Positions 56,346 through 64,000 of a stretch of DNA of 64,000 bases are shown here, piece after piece (position 1 is the first letter of the stretch; every line of letters begins with the position of its first letter). Location of the stretch: contig OY735220.1 of the NCBI GenBank assembly GCA_963457665.1, positions 34,765,694-34,829,693 of the forward strand, in the 5' to 3' direction. Both the position numbers and the translations under genes were made by a program. This DNA is from Thysanoteuthis rhombus. Lineage: Eukaryota > Mollusca > Cephalopoda > Oegopsida > Thysanoteuthidae. The notes below the pieces were generated by a model, which was not told the DNA's origin, made no database searches, and saw only the letters and a list, made by a program, of their open reading frames with translations.

Positions 56346-58595
56346 AAAACATTCTGTCTTATAGAATCCAAACAGCAAAACGATTCGTTTGGTTTCTTCC
56401 TCCCTTTTAATTTTCCTGAAGTTTCAAAATTAGGAATTTCCTGGTTGCTCGGATATTTTCGAGGAGTGAAGGGCTTACTGTATAAAAACTCTGAAAAAAA
56501 AATCCGAGATATTGATGAGACAAACGGAGACTTTGAATTTTTTTCAGCCGTTAGATAAAAAAAGAAATTGAAAAAAAAAATTCTTTTGCCTGGTGAATTC
56601 ATTTTATTCAAAAAGGAGAGTCAGATGTATGCATCCGTATTATTAACTGAGTAATTCAAGAATTGAAAAAAATTAATTGGGTTCTTTTTCGTTAGTCTGC
56701 ACCACAATAAACAATTATAGCTGTTACGGCTCACCATATTTTTGTTCTCTAAATAAATGTTAATAATGTTGAATTTTGTACTTTTACACCTTTTTTTCCT
56801 CTAACAATATTTAAAAAAATTTTTTTTCGGTTTGGGACAGGCAATGCCCATTTAGTGATCTGATCTAAGAGCATTGCTTATTGTTTTGCTTCTTTTTTTT
56901 TCTTCATTTAAAAAGTATGTCAAATAGTGGAAGCAAGAAGTGATTTTATGAATGAAGAATATATGAGAAAGAAATCATATCAAATAGAGAAAAAAAGTTG
57001 AGGACATTTCAGCAACTAAGCTTACCTAATTGAGATAATAATCTTGGGTTAAGGGTTTGAATCAGTTAGAAGGGCAAAGGGCTTTGAGGCTTTTAAATTA
57101 ATATCTATTTACATTTATTTTGCATACAAAATATGATGAGCTGTAATAGCTACAGTGTGGTAATAAAAAAGACCCAATAACTGTTATAATATTTAAAACT
57201 AAAGTAACGTTTTATTTTTGACCCTGTGGCATCGTTATATGCATAACCTGCCTGGCCTTGCAACTATTAGAGGAAACCCGCCTGGAAATATCTGCTGTCA
57301 AAATTCTTGGTATCCCATTTTCCCTTGTTCTTGCTCAAATATCTGGAAGAGCAAAAAGAATGTTGGCTGATTTTAGCAACTTTTTAAAGTTTGTAGCCTA
57401 ATGTCTACTGGACTAACCAAATCCTGCTCATTGCCTTGAACCACTGGAAACATTGCTTGTCATACTACCTTTAGCCAGCCTGGCTCCCTGAACCAGTCTA
57501 TCTGCCTACAAAAATAGTCATATTGTTTCATTCCTTGTTCTTGCTCAAATATTGCGTATCTATATATATGTAACTTGTGCTGGTGCAATGACATGGAAAG
57601 TTACTGAGGCTCATCATTGCTAAGCGCAAGAGGCCTATGATTGGTCTTGTTGCCCCAAAGAAATACTTGGCTTAGTCTCGGGGGGAGCAATACACCCCAG
57701 GACAGTACCGTCCCATGGCACTGAAAGGGATGGGTCGGGCTTGTCCTGATACCTTCACAATACTAGTTGTGGGTACTAGAGCAATTTTCATAATGTACCT
57801 GTGTCTGGGATCTCATCTTTACAATGTCCTTGTATCACATCTTGCTCTTGTGGGAGTGTAAGTAAATACGTTATATGGAAGAGTAGGAGAGAAAAAAAAA
57901 AGTGTTTGAAGCATCAAAATTAACCTCCACGATTCAAATTCCTTTTTGAATAAATAATCATTAAGAATGTAGAAATTCTTGACTGTTTTTAAAAATCCTC
58001 TTCAGTTCTTCTCAGATCTGTTGACATTTTTTCTAAAAGTCTTTCTTGTATTATCTAAAAAGTTTTAGCATTTATTTCCAGAATTCATGTGCATTTATAT
58101 AAAACACTAAAATTTCCCAATCTGCCGAGATTTGCTCTGTGCCTTCATTCAATTTAGCCATATCATCTTCTTCTCTTGCTGATGATCGATGATTTGTCAA
58201 TTGAATTACTTTGCAATTAGTGGGATAGATGAAGTGCATCAGTCTATCGGCTTGTTGCTATCGTTCCCCTTCGGCCATCTTAATTCCTGTAAAGAGCCAA
58301 CAGTGCATCAAAGACAATTTGAATTTATCTATTTTAACATATTTCCTTCCACAATATGATGATGGCATGCAAGAAAACAAGAAAGATTTACTCAGGTTCT
58401 GTGATTGTCTAGGCTCTGGATAACCCTTAAATTGCAAAATTTTCTAATAAAAAAATTTTCTTCCTCAAAAAATTTAATGCTTTTTCAAACAATAAGACCT
58501 TTGGAAAATTGTCAGTTTTGAAACAAAAAATAAGACTTCACGAGTAGGCTGTTCTGTTTAAAATGTAACTATAATAATAAAGTAGACCCTCATTT

Positions 58596-58646
58596 TCCGA
58601 CGGCCTTCTTTGAAAGAGGATCAGCCATCAAAACTCCCACTGCATT
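58596..58646. repeat. 51-bp dispersed repeat, copy 2
   Basis: It matches 53588-53638 over TCCGACGGCCTTC and the following CATCAAAACTCCCACTGCAT. Confidence 0.7.
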
Positions 58647-59895
58647 CTTTCATACATAACTACTGCCTTCAAGTATTACAGTTATAACCTTTGTTACTCT
58701 TTTATTCTCATATTTGCCAAAATTCTGCGACCTACGTTACAGGCATTGCAAATGGTAATGATAAAAACCTTGTTATTTTACTTGGCACTACTGTAAAAAT
58801 AATCCCTCTCCTTATAAAGGGAAAGTGCACTTGAAGATGGTCATCAAGTGAATTGTCGCAAATGTTGTGAGAACAACAAAAAATTACAAAAAAGAAAGGG
58901 TTCTGTTGTTGGAGAAACTCTTTGAATGTTAATGACTATTTTAAAAATTATAGACAATGTCATAACTAAATAACATAGCTTGAAACATTTCAATCATAGA
59001 GTGAAAACTTTCCATTTTAAAACATCTAATCTTCATACTGAAGAAATTTTCCAATGTCAATAAAAATGACGTTTAGCCTAGGGCTGTGGTTCATTTGCCC
59101 AATTTTAGGTCCATATCTAATTAATCCATTAACTTCAGCAGGTTCTCTTCAGTTTCTGTTTTTTAAATGCAGCAACAAAATTTGTAGTCCTGTAAGAAAA
59201 ATTCCATCAAAGAGTCTAAATGGTAAGAACAAATTCTATTTATGACATTGCAGGTATTTTCCACTGGAAAACATCTTAAATAGAGTGAAAAATCATGTAG
59301 AAACATCTAAATTCTGTACAATCTAGATGTTATTGATAAACCTGTCAAAATGAAGCCCCCCCCCACCTCCAAAAGTAAAAAAAGTTTTTTTTTAACAAAA
59401 ATAAAAAATAAAAACATTTCTAGTAGTCTTACTCGAGTACAGATGCTGATTTCCAAGTCTGTAGACAAAACAGTATGGTCAGAAGTGCTTAAACATACAT
59501 ACATATGCACATATAAAAAAGAATAGAACCCTTCGCCATCTTTGATTGCTATGGTTGTTTGTACAGGAGGGCTGAATTTGAGCTGAGCCTTTTGTTTTCT
59601 CTGCAAACAATGGATCCTTTCACTTAAAGTTATGAGCAGAGAATCATAGAGACAAGCAAAATAAGCTGTTTGAAATTTTGGGTGGAAGGGTCCATTATTT
59701 AACTGATGGAAATTTCCATCATTTGCAGTTGAGCCATATAACTGTAAAGACCTAAATTTCAGTCATCCACTGTCAATGGGTTTCTCATCATAAAAGCTTT
59801 ACAGTCTTTATTATTTGCTAAAAGACAATGATTGATATTTTCATGCCTCGATTTCTGTGATGAATTTTTCTATTTTCTTTTTTTTTTTTTTGCAG

Positions 59896-61422
59896 GTGAT
59901 GAACTTGATTGGGCGAGGCGTTGATGTTTCTAACCTTTCCCCACATATTGCCAAACTTCTTGCCCACCCTGACCCCCTGGTGAAAAAAGTGGCCTGCGAA
60001 TTTGTCTGCGTCCAGACTGAGAAAAGCTCCGACCTCATGCTGCTTGTTGTGAATTCTCTCCTTCGTGATTGTGCTGACAGCTCCCCCATGACAAGGGGAC
60101 TCTCCCTTCGTACTCTCAGCTCCCTGAGGCAAGAGACAGCCTCGGAGCATATCCTGCAAGCCGTTCAGAAAGGCCTCGTTGATCACAGTTCTTATGTGCG
60201 GCGAATAGCAATTTTGTCCGCCATAAGACTGCACCGTCTCTCCCCGGATCTGGTCATCGAGATGGGCATCGTGGACAAATTGTACAGCTTGATCCGGGAT
60301 CCAGATCCGGTGGTCGTGGTCAACTGCTTGCTAGCTCTGGAGGAAATCCTCAAAGAGGAAGGAGGGATCGTCATCAACCAAAAAATGGTTTACCACCTGC
60401 TCGCGAGCATGCCTAAATTTACTAGCTGGGGTCAGGCTTATGTCCTGACTCTACTCAACAAGTATACCCTGAAATCGGAAGACGAGACCTTCGACATTCT
60501 GAATATTTTAGACACACATCTCCAGGAATCATCGTATTCTGTTTTCATGTGTTCTCTTCAACTTTTCCTCTTTTATGTAAGGACATTGCCTCATTTGAAA
60601 CATAAGGTTCTCTTTCGATGCAAAGAAATGTTTGTGTCGGGTCTGAACTCAGGGAACGTGGAGCTTACGTATTCTATTATCGTCTTCATTGAGAATTTTT
60701 TGGACAGCTCAAAGTCCGTTTTTTCCGAGTGTTACAAATCATTTTTCTGCCGCTTCAAGGAACCCCCTTACCTGAAAATAAGAAAGATTGAAATCCTGCC
60801 TCAATTGGTCAACCCGCAGAACTTTCCGGAAATCCTGGAGGAGCTTCGCATGTATTGCTCTGAAGTGTCCTCCATGGTGTCTTTCAGTGCTATGAAAGCC
60901 ATTGGCCAAATCTCCAAATTGGACACCGAATACTTTGACCTCTGTGTCCAGAAACTCGAAGAGCTTCTAGAAATTCCAGAAGAAAGCGTACGAGCGAATG
61001 TTCTTCAGGTCCTCGAGTTGCTGGACCTGCGGTCTTATGCTCGTCTTGAGAATCTCATGTTGGTTATTTGCTCGAGAAGCCATCTCCAGCCGACCAATGA
61101 GAGTGGCTGCTGCGCCAACCTTTTCCTGATTGGTGAATATGGCCACCTGTTGGAGGATAGTCCGTACATCTTGGAGGAGTTCATTGAGAACTACCTGGAG
61201 GAATGTCCGGATGTTATAAGGACATATCTGTTGACTGCTGTCATGAAATTGTTCCTCCTGCGTCCAGCCAAATGCCAGCACCTGCTCGGACGTTTGTTGG
61301 AGGTGTGCGTTGCATCTCGAAACAAAGACCTCAATAGCAAAGCGTACAATTATTATTATTTGTTGAAACAAGGACCAGAATTTGCCAAAGAAATCGTTTT
61401 GAATAAAAGTTTTTCTCAGTGA
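59896..61422 (+). CDS. AP4B1: AP-4 complex subunit beta-1, exon 2 (trunk, ear absent)
   Basis: AP-4 is a cytosolic heterotetrameric coat adaptor at the trans-Golgi network that sorts cargo such as ATG9 in vertebrates; the beta subunit is one of its two large chains. This exon codes 508 residues plus the stop, giving 541 with exon 1. Family landmarks (residue numbers of the joined protein) are SSYVRRIAILSAIRLH (about 132-146), DPDPVVVVNCLLALEEILKE (about 168-187), WGQAYVLTLL (about 211-220), KSFFCRFKEPPYLKIRKIEI (about 314-333) and ILEELRMYCSEVS (about 345-357), all with close counterparts in human AP4B1. The adaptin HEAT/ARM trunk is complete. Human AP4B1 has about 739 residues with a hinge and C-terminal ear; here the stop follows the trunk directly. 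AATAAA at 61402-61407 lies just before the stop. A weak donor (TCA, then GTGAAA) overlaps the stop, so an alternative ear-bearing form from beyond the window is possible. The coding frame is intact. Confidence 0.93.
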   Translation: MMNLIGRGVDVSNLSPHIAKLLAHPDPLVKKVACEFVCVQTEKSSDLMLLVVNSLLRDCADSSPMTRGLSLRTLSSLRQETASEHILQAVQKGLVDHSSYVRRIAILSAIRLHRLSPDLVIEMGIVDKLYSLIRDPDPVVVVNCLLALEEILKEEGGIVINQKMVYHLLASMPKFTSWGQAYVLTLLNKYTLKSEDETFDILNILDTHLQESSYSVFMCSLQLFLFYVRTLPHLKHKVLFRCKEMFVSGLNSGNVELTYSIIVFIENFLDSSKSVFSECYKSFFCRFKEPPYLKIRKIEILPQLVNPQNFPEILEELRMYCSEVSSMVSFSAMKAIGQISKLDTEYFDLCVQKLEELLEIPEESVRANVLQVLELLDLRSYARLENLMLVICSRSHLQPTNESGCCANLFLIGEYGHLLEDSPYILEEFIENYLEECPDVIRTYLLTAVMKLFLLRPAKCQHLLGRLLEVCVASRNKDLNSKAYNYYYLLKQGPEFAKEIVLNKSFSQ

Positions 61423-64000
61423 AAGAAAGTTTATTGAACCCAAATGAAACAAATCTTTTATTTATATTGTATGATTTTATGGGAACAATTATATATGTTT
61501 CTGTTTTTATTTAGAGTTTTGTTTATCATTTTTAATTCATTCCCTTTTCTTCTTTGATGAGTTTTCCTTGACAAACAGAAAACCGTGAAAGGGCTGTGTA
61601 ATAATTGACTTGACTTTCTGTTGTTATAGATGTCACCCGTTATAATATGGGTGTTGGGGTCCATTGAAACCAACTGCGTTATAACCGAGGCACAATAATC
61701 AATTGCCAATTCGACTATTCTGTAGCTAGATCTAGCTATTTTCGAGTAAGATTTGCAGGATCTTGAGCAGGGGGAATCCAAATTAAGTCACTTGTTTGAC
61801 AACTCTTCCAAATGGTAATGTCAATTCAATTCTATTAAAAAAAACATTTTTCAGAAATTGAACATTCAGGACCACAAAACATGACTAAATGCATGCCTTG
61901 TTGTGCTGATTGCAATCAAATTTCTTTTTTGTTGTGTAATGTTCCTGTTTTTAACTCCCCAAACCAAGTGATTAGAAGTGAGATGTTTGTTTGTTCAAAT
62001 ACCTATGACCAGGGCTCAAGGATGTTCCGAGTTTCTGACTAATACAAATTTGTAAGTTAGAATTTTCCAAAGATCACTGATTGAGCGCAAACCATATGGA
62101 AAAACTTGGAGCTGAAACTGTCTATGAAAATTGCTAAAATCAGTTCGAGTTTTTTCATTTCCAGCTAACTATAAACTTATCTAAAGACCATTTGTCAAAT
62201 AAAATATCTAAGACACCAGGAAAAATTATTAATGAGAATGTTTACTTGAAAAATGATTAGGTATTATTTTCTGCTATCATAGATTTTTAATGGATAAATT
62301 GGAAAAAAAATCAGCAAGATCTAGCCAAAAAAATGGTTGTCTTCAACGGAACATAAGACTTTTCAGTCGGGTTCATGTAAGAATATTTTGTCGTATTCTG
62401 TGGGTCACGAATATCTTATCCTTTTAGGGGTTTACAATTGACGATCAAAAGATTAAATTGATGATACAATTTGTTTGTATCATGACATGAGAGAGAATGT
62501 AATTGACTAAGCACAGATGTTTGCAACTCTACAGATTTAAGTAATGAAATTTTTTTCATTTTTCTACTTAAAACATATAGAGAACACTTGTTGCAATAAA
62601 TAACAAACCTTATGAAGCAACACTGGAACAACCACTTGAATTTCTCAATCACTAAGCAAAATGTATATACCTGATAAAAGCATTGAATGCAAAATCTACT
62701 CATTCTGGAGAACTTGAAGCTGCTCAAGGCATAAGGTAGGCATTTGTCGAATAAGTAATCCAGAGAAGATTTCTTATTATAGTGAAAATGTTTTTGTGGT
62801 TTTAACAAAATTTCTCTTCAGTTGTCGATTAGGAGTAAATTTTTGTTTCATTATGTCTCAAACTTTTATTTTTTCATAGAGGGCGCTCAGCTGCTCCCAC
62901 TGACCTCATGCCAGCTAGGCAGTAGTTGAGGCAGCTTCCCCTGCAGTTCTAGCACACCTGTCCCCAAAAATTTCTACCCCAAGTTTTACTAAGGGGGTTT
63001 CTATTTACAATGTAACTATCATGTAAAACTAGGCACTGACTTTTAGCCATTTCTTTTTGTTAGCAAAGAATTAATGGGAGATCATTCACAAACAACAAAC
63101 AAATTTTATTTAATCTAATTTAGTTTGAATTTGATTCAATTAAAAAACATCTTTAGTTTATTTAAAATTTTAGTTTCTTTTTCTGTTTTCTTTCTTTTTT
63201 TTCAATTTGTTGCTTATTTGTCGTGTGTACATGGCTTTTAAATTCCCTTTTAACCTTTGTTATTGAAGTGCAAAATAGTTATCATATAACATTACAGGTA
63301 GAACAGTTCTCTACAGAAAACGAGTGTTCTCTTGACTTTATACTTAGGAAAATTCCAAATATACATTATATACACAACTGCTACAGCCTAAAAATTTTAA
63401 ATGTTAATTGTTTGATCAAATGGATTGAGTGCACGAGGATAAATCATATTGAAATCAGAGAAAAAATTGTCACATTTTAAAATCTTTAAATTTTTTTTTT
63501 CAACTCACTCTCTAAATATCTCTGTTTTGAGGGGTGGAGTTCCTTTTTTTTTTTTTTTTTTCCCCTCTCCTACCTCCCTAAATTTTTATGAGTTTTTGAT
63601 AGTTCGTAAAAAAAGAAATAAGTATATTTAAATAATTAATCTTCTTCCTTAACGAAGCTTTAAAAAAATCTCGCACCATTTTATCTTTTATAGATAAAAA
63701 AAACAAAAACATAGGTAAGTTGAATTGCTTAAATGGTCTTTTTTCCCCCCCCGGTTGCCAAAAAATAAAATATGCGGGTAATTATTCAGCTGAGCGTCCT
63801 CACCTCAGTGACAAAAGAACCCATGAAGTCCAAAAACTCTTTATTGGCAAATTCGAAACCTGTGTCTCTGACTCAGTAAAAATCATTGTTGACTAATTAG
63901 AGGCATAAACCCCTCCCTTTCACCACAAAGAAATGAATATGGTCACAAAAAAATTAATTTGATGCTTGTGCACTTTCATACCAAATCAATCTCTACAAAA
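61423..64000. other. AP4B1 3' flank, nothing further recognised
   Basis: AT-rich sequence with possible polyadenylation hexamers (AATAAA at 62198-62203). I looked for hinge or ear sequence of AP4B1 in frames here and saw none. Frames up to 130 codons have no domain. T runs lie near 63542-63562. Confidence 0.5.

Larger units (their letters stand above)
55843..59895 (+). other. AP4B1: AP4B1 intron 1
   Basis: This 4,053-bp intron has a GTATAG donor and a T-rich tract ending TTTGCAG at the acceptor. It carries two inverted CGAAACG-type tails (about 55890-55990 and 56215-56345), a perfect 19-bp hairpin (56162-56214) and the second copy of a 51-bp repeat (58596-58646). Between 57210 and 57860 the sequence is less AT-biased but shows no gene. 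Confidence 0.8.

Noticed and set aside
59818-61452. Minus-strand frames of 60-160 codons across AP4B1 exon 2
   Set aside because: They are antisense shadows of a well-supported coding exon.
62416-62808. Minus-strand frame of 130 codons downstream of AP4B1
   Set aside because: Biased composition, no domain, no splice or start support.
63223-63480. Missing AP4B1 ear in a downstream frame
   Set aside because: The translation shares no block with the adaptin appendage.

Overview
The window looks like a piece of a coleoid cephalopod chromosome, most likely octopus. It is AT-rich and dominated by long (TA)n arrays, di-, tri- and tetranucleotide microsatellites, tRNA-derived SINE-like units and many short, decayed transposon fragments. 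It holds a single recognisable host gene, which has a large intron. The species call is an inference from this repeat style and was not tested by any search.

From about 1 to 55.5 kb no host gene can be defended. The best-supported content is mobile: eight 5'-truncated copies of one RTE-clade LINE (four per strand, usually ending in a GAT/ATC tail); part of a second, CR1/jockey-like LINE that has an RTE copy inside it; a remnant of a LINE with a restriction-like endonuclease; two worn mariner-like fragments; hAT-type non-autonomous elements; two foldback elements (14.7-15.0 kb and 20.4-20.9 kb); several tRNA-derived SINE-like units; and a repeat family bounded on both sides by TA arrays. A few short reading frames with exon-like traits (5.5, 9.1, 12.3 and 14.5 kb) are given at low confidence. 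I saw no LTR retrovirus-like, Polinton-like or CRISPR structure.

From 55.6 to 61.4 kb lies a plus-strand gene for the beta subunit of the AP-4 adaptor complex (AP4B1). It has a 33-codon first exon, an intron of about 4.05 kb and one uninterrupted exon of 508 codons ending in a stop. The 541-residue product covers the whole HEAT/ARM trunk, but it stops where the family normally goes on into a hinge and a C-terminal ear. Intron 1 contains an inverted pair of one repeat tail next to a perfect 19-bp hairpin. The last 2.6 kb are non-coding as far as I can see.
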